Assembly: GCA_033297075.1 (NCBI GenBank)
Contig: MU858253.1
Location: 1-62,927 of the forward strand
Reading direction: 5' to 3'
DNA: 62,927 nt
From: Rhypophila decipiens
Lineage: Eukaryota > Ascomycota > Sordariomycetes > Sordariales > Naviculisporaceae
The notes under the pieces are model-generated. The model was given only the letters and a program-made list of their open reading frames with translations. It made no database searches and was not told the DNA's origin. Below, one piece after another: positions 9,972 through 20,529 of this stretch. The stretch's first letter is position 1. Every line of letters starts with the position of its first letter. A program made the translations under genes and the position numbers.

Positions 9972-11870
9972 GTGTGGTGGGGCAAGAAATCCAACGACGA
10001 ACAACATGAACTCTCAAAATTACCCAGTATCATGGCTCTCCCCATCTACTCTCCTCTCCCATCCGCAAGGTCTACAAGGATACTAATTGTCAAACCATCG
10101 GATTCATCAGATGCACCGATCGAATGCGAGCTCAAAACGATTGACCTCGACGATGAAGAAAATCCGACTTACTACGAGGCACTTTCCTACGTCTGGGGAA
10201 AACAAAGCGATGAGTCTAATCCATCCAATATTCTCCTCCACGGACACGAACACACCGTCACGCCGAATCTCGAGGCTGCGCTGCGACATTTGCGAGGCGA
10301 TGATGGACCGCTTTTATTATGTGTTGACGTGATCTGTATCAATCAGAGCGACCTCTCGGAGCGGGCTACGCAGGTTGAGATGATGGCTGATATCTACAAG
10401 AGCGCCGTGACAACTGTCTCCTGGCTGGGAGAAGGCGATGCCGATAGTGACGAGGCTGTGGAGCTACTGCGCGACCTGGGAAGCTGGGCGATGGACCACC
10501 AGAACGAATGCTACGATTACCTCAAGGAGGGGATTGACACACGAACGCCGGCAGAGGTCATCGAGGGTTTAGGATTCTCGCTCCAAGATCGAAACTGGCC
10601 GTCTGTGTGGCGGCTCTTTGAGCGGCCCTATTGGTCCCGGGTCTGGATCATCCAAGAACTGGCGGCGCGTGGGGATTCCCTCGGGGGTGCCAATGGCCTC
10701 TTTCACTGTGGCTCCAAGAGCTTTTGGAGGTTCCAGTTTGACGCCCTTTGTGCAGTAGTCTCGATGTGTATCGAGGCAGGCCCAAGCGCAAATCTCCGGG
10801 GAGTCACCACCGGGAACACTGCACAAGATGTAGTGCTTGAAACGCAGGAGCCCTGGGTCTCCTTGCAGAAGCGCATGCATCCACCTGGTATTCGTATGGC
10901 GCAAATTCTGACGGCGTGTGACGCGGTTCGAGGTACGAAACATAACCTTGACCCACAAATCGACCTGTTACTGCGATTTACGCGGAGGTTTCAGGCCACA
11001 GACCCCCGCGACAGACTCTTCGCCATCCGCGGCCTTGTCATCGATGGCCTGCTGGTCACGCCAAACTATTCCAAGTCCTTCGAGGAGGTTGTTAAGGACT
11101 TTGCAATCAATCATATTCGAGCCCATTCCTCTCTACAGATCCTTCTGGGAAACAGATTCAGAGAACATTCTCCTTCCTGGATACCGGACATTTTAGCCGA
11201 TGATCGCCCAACCGGACGTGGCTTCTTGCCACATCGAAGCAATCCCTATCGAGCAACGGGCGACCGAGACGCAGTAATCGCATACCACAGCACGTCGAAC
11301 ATTCTTTCTTGTCGCGGAATTCTGGTCGGAACAATCAACAAAGTGATTGGTCCATTGTTAGTCCTAGAACGTCCGGGTGCTGAGCACGACCGGGGAAATT
11401 ATTTCTCACCCGACCAGGACAAAGTCGCGACCGCTGTGCGAGATTTCTACCGCCGTCTTGGAGATGGTCGAGGCAGGGAAATATTTTGGCGGACTCTCTG
11501 CCTGGATAATGATTCGTCTATGGGGACTATTGATAAGCCCGCCCCGGCACCAGCCGATTACGCAACGCGATTCTGCGTCATGTTTGGACTTCAACGGGTA
11601 CCGGAACATTTCATGCCAGCGGAGCACCCTTTATGGAGGTTTTCCTCGTTCATCGCCCCATTTCATAAGGCTTTTGATGAGGCCCTTTCAAATCGGACCT
11701 TTATCACCACTCAGAATGAACAGGTGCACGGAATGGGGATCGGTCCGTATTTAGCCAAGGAAGGGGACATCGTTGTTGTTTTGTTCGGTGCTAATCTTTG
11801 TCTGGTTCTGAGGCCGGTTCAAGGTGAGGATCGATATAAAATTGTAGGCGACGCATCTATGGTATTATGA
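9972..11870 (+). CDS. HET-domain (heterokaryon incompatibility) protein
   Basis: Intronless, 632 residues from the first ATG; a second ATG at 10032 (MALPIYSPLPS) is an equally plausible start giving 612 residues. The HET domain occupies about residues 60-215 and has all three signature blocks: YYEALSYVWG, LLCVDVICINQ followed by SERATQVEMMADIYKSA, and VSWLGE. The C-terminal 400 residues contain the usual HET-protein blocks, such as RPYWSRVWIIQELA, then TDPRDRLFAIRGL and YSKSFEEV. In fungi HET-domain proteins trigger cell death when non-compatible strains fuse; the partner of this one is unknown. The C-terminus has no recognised recognition module (no WD40, ankyrin or NACHT). Confidence 0.9.
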   Translation: MWWGKKSNDEQHELSKLPSIMALPIYSPLPSARSTRILIVKPSDSSDAPIECELKTIDLDDEENPTYYEALSYVWGKQSDESNPSNILLHGHEHTVTPNLEAALRHLRGDDGPLLLCVDVICINQSDLSERATQVEMMADIYKSAVTTVSWLGEGDADSDEAVELLRDLGSWAMDHQNECYDYLKEGIDTRTPAEVIEGLGFSLQDRNWPSVWRLFERPYWSRVWIIQELAARGDSLGGANGLFHCGSKSFWRFQFDALCAVVSMCIEAGPSANLRGVTTGNTAQDVVLETQEPWVSLQKRMHPPGIRMAQILTACDAVRGTKHNLDPQIDLLLRFTRRFQATDPRDRLFAIRGLVIDGLLVTPNYSKSFEEVVKDFAINHIRAHSSLQILLGNRFREHSPSWIPDILADDRPTGRGFLPHRSNPYRATGDRDAVIAYHSTSNILSCRGILVGTINKVIGPLLVLERPGAEHDRGNYFSPDQDKVATAVRDFYRRLGDGRGREIFWRTLCLDNDSSMGTIDKPAPAPADYATRFCVMFGLQRVPEHFMPAEHPLWRFSSFIAPFHKAFDEALSNRTFITTQNEQVHGMGIGPYLAKEGDIVVVLFGANLCLVLRPVQGEDRYKIVGDASMVL

Positions 11871-13045
11871 AGGGGGAGCTGTTGAAAGATGTGCCGGAGG
11901 ATGGGGGTCAAGTCTTTCACATTGCATGACTTAGTTGAGACTTGACTCACTTACCCAGGGTTAAAGTTTTGCAAGATAGAGAACAGCTAAAACGGGACCC
12001 TGACTATTGTTGAAGGAAATACGGCATACGCCCTGAACTATACGGTTCTAGGCCTACAATACAGGCCACTCATGTATATATAACGAGAGCCCTCCCCCTG
12101 GGAGCCTCTCTCTCTCTGTCCGCTTCTTCATCTTCAATACAATCTTTCCACCCACTCATCTTACCTTCCAACAACTATTACATAAAGTCTCCTCCTTGGA
12201 TACAAGCTACACTCACTGCCACGAGCGAATTAACAACCGGCAAGGGCGTAGGATCAGACTCCAAGTCCAATACCGGTAGTACGCTGATAAATACAACAGC
12301 TAAACAACATGGTAAGCGCTCACCCATGTCATTTCTGAAATTTTCATTTAACACGATCGGCAAGCGCTTCGGTGTTCAAAGTACAAGACTGAGGAGGTAT
12401 GATCTGAGCGGGAAAAGGACTAGGTTAGCAACGACAAATGACTCGATCTGCAAGATAATCGACCTGATGTGATATTTATGAGATAACTGCTCTTATCGAA
12501 ACGCACCCAAGTTAGAACTAAATATACATGATAGCCTCTCACCTCTTTTCAGCAAGATATTTTGGCACGCGAGAAATAACAAGGTACCGGAAGACAGACA
12601 CGTAAGTTACCGAGAAATACTATCGACAATGAGATGGCGTGTAAAGACACAGCTTCATTGTCGAGCGTGTTACCGAGCAGTTTCGCAGTACTGTATGCCC
12701 TTTGACAAACAGACAAGGAAATCTATCAGAGGTTCGGAATCATCTGTCTTAGTTGTAATGTAGCATCAGGAAGAGACCTCATCACCCCCGTGTTTAGATG
12801 CCTATATTAGAGAAAAGTGGCAACCAAAAGCTCCACAGAGCCAGTCAACGAGATATGAGCAACTCTATTATGGACACTGATAAGGCTGAGAGTGTAGATT
12901 CAAGCGCGGTAGATTGCGGGTAGGTCTCGTAACCCAACCACTATGTACTCGTATCCAAATCTGTAAGATACGTGAGATGTGTGAAATATTGAAAAGCCCA
13001 GTTACGGTATCAAACATTAGATCTCCACAGCGACTGCTGTAGCGC
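11871..13045. other. Intergenic with promoter-like block but no gene body
   Basis: Contains a TATA-like run, a pyrimidine-rich leader and an ATG placed directly before a GTAAGC donor (see the separate entry), then AT-rich sequence with stops in every frame. The minus-strand NLR gene ends at 13046. Confidence 0.45.
12074..12311 (+). promoter_or_regulatory. Promoter/leader-like block ending in ATG at a splice donor
   Basis: GTATATATAA (about 12073-12082) is followed by a CT-rich leader (CTCTCTCTCTCTGTCC, then CTTCTTCATCTTC) and then ACAACATG-GTAAGC at 12306-12317. In fungi some genes do begin with a one-codon exon. A good acceptor follows (CTCTTTTCAG, ending about 12552), but the joined frame reaches a TAA after nine codons. 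So the block looks like the 5' end of a gene whose body is missing or unrecognised. Confidence 0.35.
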
Positions 13046-16000
13046 TCACAGCAACAACACCAACCTTCCCCGCCCCCACTCCATCGCTCGCCTCAACAGC
13101 CCCACCACCTCAACAACCGTAGCTGTGCCCGCTTCCTCCTCCTCAGCCTGGAGCTCAGCCTCCCCATCCTCCAAATCCAAATCAGTTCCCTCTCCCTTCC
13201 ACATAAACGGCTCCCCGCCAAAGTTAGTCGTACACCACACCGCATGATCCAGTCCGATAACAGGAAACAACCGCCCATCCACATTCTTGAAAACCGCAGC
13301 AGGGATCTTGGTCCCATTTTTAGTCCAAAACATCTCCCCCGTCCTCAGATTAACCCCGCAGCCGACGACATCGCCCGGGAGACCGTACTTGTAGTCCCCA
13401 AGATACTGCCTCAGGGCCCAGTCGTCAATGAACGAGCAAAACAGCCCGCCATCGTCGCCGTGCATGGCCCACGACTTGGCCTTGGAGGCATTGGGCTTGG
13501 ATGGCCAGCCCGGGAACTCGAGTGCCGCCCCGCCAATCGTGCAGAATCCAATCGCGACAATGGGGTGCTCTTGGGGAGGCTCCTCTTGGTTCGGAATGTC
13601 GTGGAATGTCACTTCGAAATAGTACTCGTCCAATCCGGCTGGCAAGGGACGGTTGCTGGCCAGGCAGACTTTCTGGCCACTGAAATGGCCGAGTCGAGTG
13701 CCCGTGGTAGATCCGTCTTCTTCCGTGACAAGGCTCCCCGCACTGCCGGCACTGGCGAACGGGTAGGTCGTGGCCCATCGAGTGGGCAACATGCTCGTCC
13801 AGGTGTGCTGTTTGCTCAAGAACTCCTCGGCGGATTTCTGCTGGGACTTCCTCGCGATCTCAAGCGGCGTCCAGCCGTACTGATCGCGCATGTTGAGGTC
13901 GGCCTTGAGTCGCCAGAGCTGCTTCAGGAGGCGGGTGCTCCCATTAGCAGCAGCTGTGCCGATCAGCTCGGCGTCGGTACAGGCCGCGCTTGGGTCCTTG
14001 TCGATAAGAAGAGAGATAATATCTTCATAATCAGCCGTGTCAAAATCAAGGGCCCATCCCTGGTAGGCGTGCTGGAGCGCTGTGTGGCCTTCCTTGTCTT
14101 TGAGAGTGATGTCAGTGCCGAGCTTTGGGTCGAGGAGAAGGGAAACACATTTGAGATGTCCGCCCCCGGAAGCCCGGTGGAGAGCCGTCATTCCGTTGTT
14201 GACGTATTGCTGATTGACAAGCAAACTCGCAAAGTCATCCTGCTCGGTGGCCAGCTGGATCAGACGGCTGACTATGTCATCCCGTCCCTCGCAAGCTTGC
14301 CGGAAAGGGGTTCGAGCGCGCTTTGTGGGTTGGTTGATTTGCGACAGAGGCAAGTTGTTTCGGACGAGCGCATCGAGCACCATGCCGGGAAGCTCGTCAT
14401 CCGTTTGTGACAGGCAGGCAAAGAAGAAGGGGGTCCTGTCGTGATTCGCCAAAAGACTGATACCCACCGTGTTGGGGTGGTCCTTCTCCCAATCGAGAAG
14501 GACCTCAACAGTCTCTCTTTTGTTGCCAATGATGGCCTCGTGCAGTGCCGCACGGCCCACCTTATTCTGGATTCTCGGATTGGCGCCGGATTCCAGCAGA
14601 AGTCGGACTGGCTCGGCATGGCCCCCGTAGGTTGCCTGGTACAAAGCTGTGTCTCCAGATGAATCCGGGTCGTCAATCTCTTCTACTCCGGGTGCCAGAA
14701 TGGTCCTCAGAGCATCGACGTCTCCCCATACCGCTGCCATCTGCAAAGGCCTGGACGAACCTTTATCCTCGGCATTCCTGTCGGCGCCCTTGCGAATAAA
14801 TGCTGCAAGCATATCGTTGGGAACCTCACGCCTTAGCAGCAGGTAGTGAAGCGGCGTTGCATCGTTAGTATCTCGGGCATTGATGTCCGCTCCAGCGTCG
14901 GTGAGGACGTCAACCAGGACGGGATCATTGCCAAAAAGGGCGACCCAATGCATGGCATTGCAATTGTCAGTGTCTGGTATGGAGGGGTCTGCGCCCGCGT
15001 CGAGGAACGTCTTCACTGCTTCCATCGAGCTATCGGTGCGCATCCACTCGTACAAAGGCGGATCACTGTCCTCGCCTCTGATGTTCGGATCGGACCCTGA
15101 AGCAAATAGAAGCTTCGCCATTTTCAGACTAACTCCAGCTCTTGCGGCTGACTGAAGGGCGGTTCGGCCCCGTGATAGCACGTTTGGATCTGCACCCTGT
15201 TTGATGAGATGCTCGGCCACACTCACTAGCCCCCAGGCAGCCGCAATGTTGAGTGGTTTCGAAGCTTCCTCCAGTGTGTCGAGGTATTCGGGATGAAGTG
15301 TCTGCCAACGAAGGACTATATCCGGATTCGACGTGAATTTGTCAAATTCGGCGTAGAGCTCCTGCCATGCCGAGGAGTCTTGCCTCTCCTCTGGGGTCCA
15401 CAGGTCCTCGGCTTCGCGAATATGATGGGCCCAGTATTGAAGCTCATAACGAATCCTGGTTGAATCTTCCGTGTCGGGACTCGTTTCCTCGGCTCGATGC
15501 CTCTCCTCGATGATCACCTCGACCTCCTTTGACTCATCTGTATCAACTGTTGAAACCGTAATCCCATCCTCGTTGTCTTCTTCCCCTTCGCCTTCGGTTT
15601 CTTTTTCTCCTTCTTCTCCAGACTCCTGGTCATCCTTGGTATCAGCGACTGGCTCCTCGCCTGCCTCGGGGGCCGCCGGCTTCTCCTCCTCAGCTGAAGT
15701 GCCCTCATTGTACACTTGACTCTTGACTGGCCCGGTTACCGATACGAGTCCCGACCGCTTCTGGGAGGTTGGATGGTTGAGATGACGCAAGCACGTTATG
15801 GCCATAATAAGGTGTCCCTCTTTGCGGTCCATCGAAACCGAGGCCTTTTGTTCGAGTTCCGACTTGCAGCGAGAGCAGACCCCATCCGTGTCACCATGTT
15901 CTGAAGCATGTGGATCATCATCCTGATGTCTGAAACAGAACTCTTCCACTTGCTGCCGCTCTCGGGGGAAAACGTAAAAGTCTCCTTCAAGATTTGCATA

Positions 16001-17707
16001 CATGTCAGTCGTCAAGAAGGGGCCAGCAGCTTCCCGCAGCTGATCGAGCTCGAGGCGCGTGATTGCAGGAAACTTGTCGTCATCCTCTTGCCCCTGGTCG
16101 GTTGTATCAAGTGGAGTGTCGTATGTGCCGTAGAAGGCATCCATTACCTCCCTGCCAAGAGGCCATCCGGGCCACTGTTCAGGGGCTAGAAGGGACCAGG
16201 TAAGGGCTGTACGCAGAAGTCCAACGTAGTTAGGCTTCATTTTTCTGAGTGCTAGGCCGTATTTGTCCGTCAGACCTCCAGGGAGGGCCTCAAGTCGTTT
16301 GGACAGAGGCCGGACAAAGGGCTCGCGAAGGAAGGGGATGGCGACTTGGCAAAGGTACCGAAACTGGGATGCAGCTTTGGGCAGAATGACCGCTTCCGCT
16401 TCTTCTTGCTCTGCGGCTGAGAGACTCGGTGTAACCTTGAGAGAGTCCCTGAGGACTTTGGCCATATCATCCATTACATGTTCCTCCACATCGATGACAT
16501 AACCTCGAAGATCGGGCTTATCTGTGCAGCCCAGCAAGATTTTGATGCTCCAGTCAGGCGTTCCTGTAGTGATGTCATTCTCAACCAGCCCCGTGAACTC
16601 GCGGGCGAGCTCCTTCTGTTCATCGCCCGACAGCGCGGTGGATATACCGTCCAGGACCAGGACCATGTTCTTTTTCAGCAGCTGTGAGATTTTTACAAAG
16701 GTCTCGGCGAAGTCCGGCAGGTCGTCCTCTTTGTTAACTCTTGTCTTGCCGATTCTCTGGGCCTCCTTGCTCTTTGGATTTTTGAAGAGATCATTGCACG
16801 CCTCGAGAAGACGAACATCCTCGCCAGCCTCGAGAGCCATGCCGTAGAGTTGGAAAAGGAAGGTGTTGCAGATGCTCTTGGCGTCGTAGTGGTCGCTACT
16901 CCCCGAAGTTGCACTCATATCACATGAGATATAGAGCAATTCCTCGTCTGGTTTCTCTTCAGAACTGAGGCGATTCACAATCGAGGCCAAAACGGTGGAC
17001 TTTCCTGTACCCTCTCGGCCAGTGACAATCAGGACCTTGCTCGCTTTGGATTGAGTCCAGTCTTGGTATCCCCAGTCGTCAAAGACCCACTCGGTCGTGC
17101 CAGGATGGATCGAGTCAATGGCGTTCGCCAGGGTCTCTGTCGTGACATGGAGAGGCTTCAGGGCTTTGCGGTTTGTATTGAAGGCCTCCACGGCATAGTC
17201 CCATGGCGTCTTTCGCTTGGTGGTGGACTTGATATCCTCCACGGCCTGAAGTATGGAATCGAGGCGGGCAGTACTCTCCTTGTGCCATTGTTCCTGCTGT
17301 GTTTGGAATTCCTTGATGTCATTGACAGTTCCTGTGATGCTCTGCAACACGCCCGACATGCCCTCGAGCTGGGTGAGGGTCTTGTCCTGGAAGGCTCCTT
17401 GGCTCCCCTCGACGATCTTCTTCTTCAGTTCGGCGATGGTGTTGAGCTTGCCCTCGAACTTGTTCTTGGAGCTGCCGAAGAAATCCTTGAAGCCATGTTT
17501 GAAGCGTGTCAAGGTTCCGGCGGTGAGATGACGCCTGATGGCAAAGGAGAAGTCCAGGACAGCTTCGTAGGCCGAGATGACATCGCCGAATAACTTCTCA
17601 ACCAATGGGAAAGGTTTCCACTTGGCGTTGGCCCTTTCATCGTAGAGGCGGTCGTAGTGCCTGACCACTATCATAATCTCTGTAAGGACATGTCCTCCAT
17701 TCATCAC
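13046..17707 (-). CDS. NLR-like protein: NACHT-type P-loop, ankyrin repeats, C-terminal SPRY
   Basis: Intronless 1553-residue open frame. Order: an N-terminal helical region (about 1-200, no certain family; it has the look of fungal STAND N-terminal domains); a P-loop NTPase with Walker A GREGTGKST at about 230-238 and Walker B-like MVLVLDG near 350; an acidic linker (about 680-750); ankyrin repeats from about 820 to 1300 (for example GADPNVLSRGRTALQSAARAG, GDTALYQATYGGHAEPVRLL, GMTALHRASGGGHLKCVSLL); and a SPRY/B30.2-type domain at about 1385-1520 (YYFEVTF, VAIGFCTIGG, DVVGCGVNLRTGEMFWTKNG, LFPVIGLD). Fungal NLRs of this kind are thought to sense partner proteins through the repeats and signal through the N-terminus. 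The ATG at 17707 lies just upstream of CCTTACAG-AG, a possible acceptor, so a longer spliced N-terminus is conceivable. Confidence 0.88.
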   Translation of the reverse strand: MMNGGHVLTEIMIVVRHYDRLYDERANAKWKPFPLVEKLFGDVISAYEAVLDFSFAIRRHLTAGTLTRFKHGFKDFFGSSKNKFEGKLNTIAELKKKIVEGSQGAFQDKTLTQLEGMSGVLQSITGTVNDIKEFQTQQEQWHKESTARLDSILQAVEDIKSTTKRKTPWDYAVEAFNTNRKALKPLHVTTETLANAIDSIHPGTTEWVFDDWGYQDWTQSKASKVLIVTGREGTGKSTVLASIVNRLSSEEKPDEELLYISCDMSATSGSSDHYDAKSICNTFLFQLYGMALEAGEDVRLLEACNDLFKNPKSKEAQRIGKTRVNKEDDLPDFAETFVKISQLLKKNMVLVLDGISTALSGDEQKELAREFTGLVENDITTGTPDWSIKILLGCTDKPDLRGYVIDVEEHVMDDMAKVLRDSLKVTPSLSAAEQEEAEAVILPKAASQFRYLCQVAIPFLREPFVRPLSKRLEALPGGLTDKYGLALRKMKPNYVGLLRTALTWSLLAPEQWPGWPLGREVMDAFYGTYDTPLDTTDQGQEDDDKFPAITRLELDQLREAAGPFLTTDMYANLEGDFYVFPRERQQVEEFCFRHQDDDPHASEHGDTDGVCSRCKSELEQKASVSMDRKEGHLIMAITCLRHLNHPTSQKRSGLVSVTGPVKSQVYNEGTSAEEEKPAAPEAGEEPVADTKDDQESGEEGEKETEGEGEEDNEDGITVSTVDTDESKEVEVIIEERHRAEETSPDTEDSTRIRYELQYWAHHIREAEDLWTPEERQDSSAWQELYAEFDKFTSNPDIVLRWQTLHPEYLDTLEEASKPLNIAAAWGLVSVAEHLIKQGADPNVLSRGRTALQSAARAGVSLKMAKLLFASGSDPNIRGEDSDPPLYEWMRTDSSMEAVKTFLDAGADPSIPDTDNCNAMHWVALFGNDPVLVDVLTDAGADINARDTNDATPLHYLLLRREVPNDMLAAFIRKGADRNAEDKGSSRPLQMAAVWGDVDALRTILAPGVEEIDDPDSSGDTALYQATYGGHAEPVRLLLESGANPRIQNKVGRAALHEAIIGNKRETVEVLLDWEKDHPNTVGISLLANHDRTPFFFACLSQTDDELPGMVLDALVRNNLPLSQINQPTKRARTPFRQACEGRDDIVSRLIQLATEQDDFASLLVNQQYVNNGMTALHRASGGGHLKCVSLLLDPKLGTDITLKDKEGHTALQHAYQGWALDFDTADYEDIISLLIDKDPSAACTDAELIGTAAANGSTRLLKQLWRLKADLNMRDQYGWTPLEIARKSQQKSAEEFLSKQHTWTSMLPTRWATTYPFASAGSAGSLVTEEDGSTTGTRLGHFSGQKVCLASNRPLPAGLDEYYFEVTFHDIPNQEEPPQEHPIVAIGFCTIGGAALEFPGWPSKPNASKAKSWAMHGDDGGLFCSFIDDWALRQYLGDYKYGLPGDVVGCGVNLRTGEMFWTKNGTKIPAAVFKNVDGRLFPVIGLDHAVWCTTNFGGEPFMWKGEGTDLDLEDGEAELQAEEEEAGTATVVEVVGLLRRAMEWGRGRLVLLL

Positions 17708-18768
17708 TCCCTCCTCTCAAACGCCAAAGTCTAGCCTCGTCGTCCTTCCGATAATCCTAATCTCCAGACTCCCAGACACTTGTGACTTGGGAATGTCGAT
17801 ACCCAGTGCTGGCAGCGCCAACAAAACGAAATGGCAAACCAATCCCTTGCGCCCGGCTAATCATCTATTGCTCTCACCGGTACACTCGGTCAGGCTCGGT
17901 ACTCGTCAGCACCGTCCTTTTTCTTCTTTCTTTTGCCGTCGTCGACGTTGTAACGCCCCCAATCTTACTGCTCAACCCATCTCTGGCCCTGTGCTAGACC
18001 CCTCAGAGGACAAAAAGCTTCCGTGCACAGGTTGACGACGTAGTGCTCCCGCCGCCATCCTCTCAACCGGACCGCGGTAATCGAAGCTTTATGAACTCCC
18101 CGCACATTGATAGTGCCGTGGTGCGCGTCCAACCATCGGTGAGCCGGCTGGCACGGGCAGGATGGGAGTCGTCTACTGCTACCATTGGGGGTCCAGGACG
18201 GAAGTCGTCAAGGAGACGGGGAAAACGATCGACGGAGCCTATCTGCGAGCGATTTCCAGAACCATATGCGCGGGACATCTCTTCTCAAGATCTCCAAGGC
18301 ACGAGTCGGGCAATGGTACTGCTCGGGACTGTGTCTGGCGGAGTGACCTGTCCGCAGCCCAGCTTGGCAGTGGTGTCCATAACCCTGTCCCATGAGCCAT
18401 AAGACCGTCAATCCTGGAAGCGGCGCCGGGCGAGACTGGGATGTATAGGGTGCCGGAAAATCGGGGTACCGGTGAGCTTAGTCCGAGAAGAACCGCTCAT
18501 TCAGATAATTGTTTTTTTGCGGTTCTCAGACCGGGCATTGTCGCGATATTGCCACGAGAACCCTCGTTTGTAAGCGTATCCTCGGATGTTGGGGTGGCGG
18601 TGTAGGCAAAGCCGGTTTGGCGATAAGATTGAGTCGGGTAAAGAGATCCGGCTTGCACCAACGCAGCCCTGGAGTTGACCATCATCGGCCAAGGCATCTA
18701 TTCTAGCCAGCCAAAGCATCTGTTCCAACCAGTCAGTCTCACTGAACCACTTGAGCCGAGTATCCATC
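17708..18768. other. Upstream region of the NLR-like gene
   Basis: No domain-bearing frame. CT/TC-rich stretches at 17915-17940 (read on the plus strand) may belong to the NLR promoter on the minus strand. Nothing else is recognised. Confidence 0.4.
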
Positions 18769-18888
18769 TCACGGTGAACAGAACAAGACGTACTCTGGCA
18801 ATGTGTGATCTATCGGACGGCCGGCAAGATCAAAGCCATTCATCTTCTCGAGAGCCTCCTTTGCCTGGGCTACGTCGTGGAGTTGGAC
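18769..18888 (-). pseudogene. RRM exon relic (RBM39/Rsd1-like splicing factor)
   Basis: On the minus strand, an acceptor (TCGCAG, 18894-18889) is followed by an open stretch reading VQLHDVAQAKEALEKMNGFD, then LAGRPI. This is the end of an RNA recognition motif, closest by eye to the RBM39/Rsd1 family (V-F-x-AKxALExMNGFDLAGRxI). Similarity stops at LAGRPI, where the family continues with a V-GL-like segment; here the frame runs into unrelated residues and a TGA at 18769. Upstream (to about 19240) there are possible donor sites (AAG-GTATGT, CG-GTAAGA) but no other RRM sequence. A captured exon or the last remnant of a decayed gene copy. Confidence 0.5.
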
Positions 18889-20529
18889 CTGCGATAGTGC
18901 AAAATTAGCATTTGATCCAATTGGCAGATAAGGGAAAGCAAGAACAAGGTTGCTGTTCGTTTCTTACCGAATAACAAATAATAATACAGCAGACAAACTT
19001 GACCTGGCCCTAATTAGACCAGGCCCCCACAATAGCATGTAGTGTCGAAGGCAGGGGAGGGGGAGATCTGAAGAAACAGCTGATCAGTAATGCTACATAC
19101 CTTGAGGCTTGGGGTCGTTGGATGATGGCGTTGTCGTGAGCTTCTACCGTAATCAAAAAGCGGAAACTTGATGATTGAAAGGAGGAAGGGAGGCGAGGTG
19201 TGAAAAGGGGGTTGATAATAGGTAGGAGTTCCCAATCGTCGAAAGTAAAATGCTTGCTTAATGTAATTCCGAGCTCAAAACGAGTTGCAGGAAATTTTCC
19301 GTAGCAACCTGAACACGCTCAGAATTTCGCAGGGCAGCCTTATCCTGGTGTTTTCGTGTCTGACCCACATTTTGGTGCTGGGCGGTGGGTGGTGCTACGG
19401 GTGGTCACCTGCTCCATCAACCTCACATCAGACTCTCAACTGACTCAGGCGGCAGGTCCGTGCCTCAGTACCTTTTGGTACAATGGAAGCTTCTCGTCAT
19501 TGCAACTCTCGCGTTCCTAGTCTCAAGCAATTTGTAGTTTCCAATTCAAGACCCATTAATCAAAGTGTGCTATGCTAGCCCATGCACTCCACACCGAAGC
19601 AGGGGCAGAGGAACATGCGGAAATCCAAGACGCCACATATTCGAATACCATTTCAAAAGTGACCATTACTGGATCCTCCGATTACCCTATAGCTCAAATC
19701 CAATGCAGAAGCTTTGCAAAACGCGCCCGATTTTAACCCTCTCGTTTCCTAACGTCCTTTACAAGTTCCTTGAGCAATGAATGTTTAAACATCTGATCCC
19801 AATGCCTCACTTCACCAGGGAGTCTTCATGTCCTTTCAAGGGCCGTATTCTTGGTATGAACTTTGTCACGGTCGAGGGAACAAGGATGAAGAGCCTGTCT
19901 CGTGCCGCCACAGCCCCAAGGCTGAACCCATCCAGACAGTATATCCTGAAACTGCCTGTTGACTCGAGACTTGGTGCAGCCCCCAATGCTGGCTCGCGAT
20001 CCCGACCTAGCCCCAAAGCGCCTGTTACCCCTGCCGAACCATGTAAAGATTAACTGGCGAACATTCTTTTGACTAAATAGAATCTCCTCGTGCAAAGCGT
20101 ATATTGGGGCTCGAACAGTCGCCTCGACTGCGCTGGTATAGATGTCTGAACCGAGCTAGAAGGTAAAGTTCGACTGTCCCTGTGCATGAAAGTAGTGGTG
20201 CCTTGCTTGTGACTCAAGAGGGCCTTGGTAAAGGGCGAAATTCCTCCTTGTGAGCTCAGAAGGCCTTGATAATTAAAATACAGCCTTTGTTTCCCGAGTA
20301 AATATGTTGAATCCAGAACATGGATGTGTTGGTAAAGCCACCTTCAGGGCTCGCTTGCGAGTTCACTGAATATCAGAATACGCTTTTCATTGGCCTAGTA
20401 AAGACGCTAATTCTAAACTAAAACATGCATCATATCCTTGACGCCTATGCCACATTCGCTAAAGGTCGTGAACTGACAATGTATATACCTCCATTGCCCA
20501 TAATCAATCCACAATACGCAATAATACAC
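18889..20529. other. Intergenic, 1.6 kb
   Basis: Short frames only, with no recognised domain. The first 350 bp look like leader and intron sequence of a minus-strand transcript feeding the RRM relic (splice-like GTATGT near 19101 and GTAAGA near 18969). Confidence 0.35.

Noticed and set aside
13244..14410. 388-codon plus-strand frame
   Set aside because: Antisense shadow of the NLR-like gene, caused by its high GC third positions.
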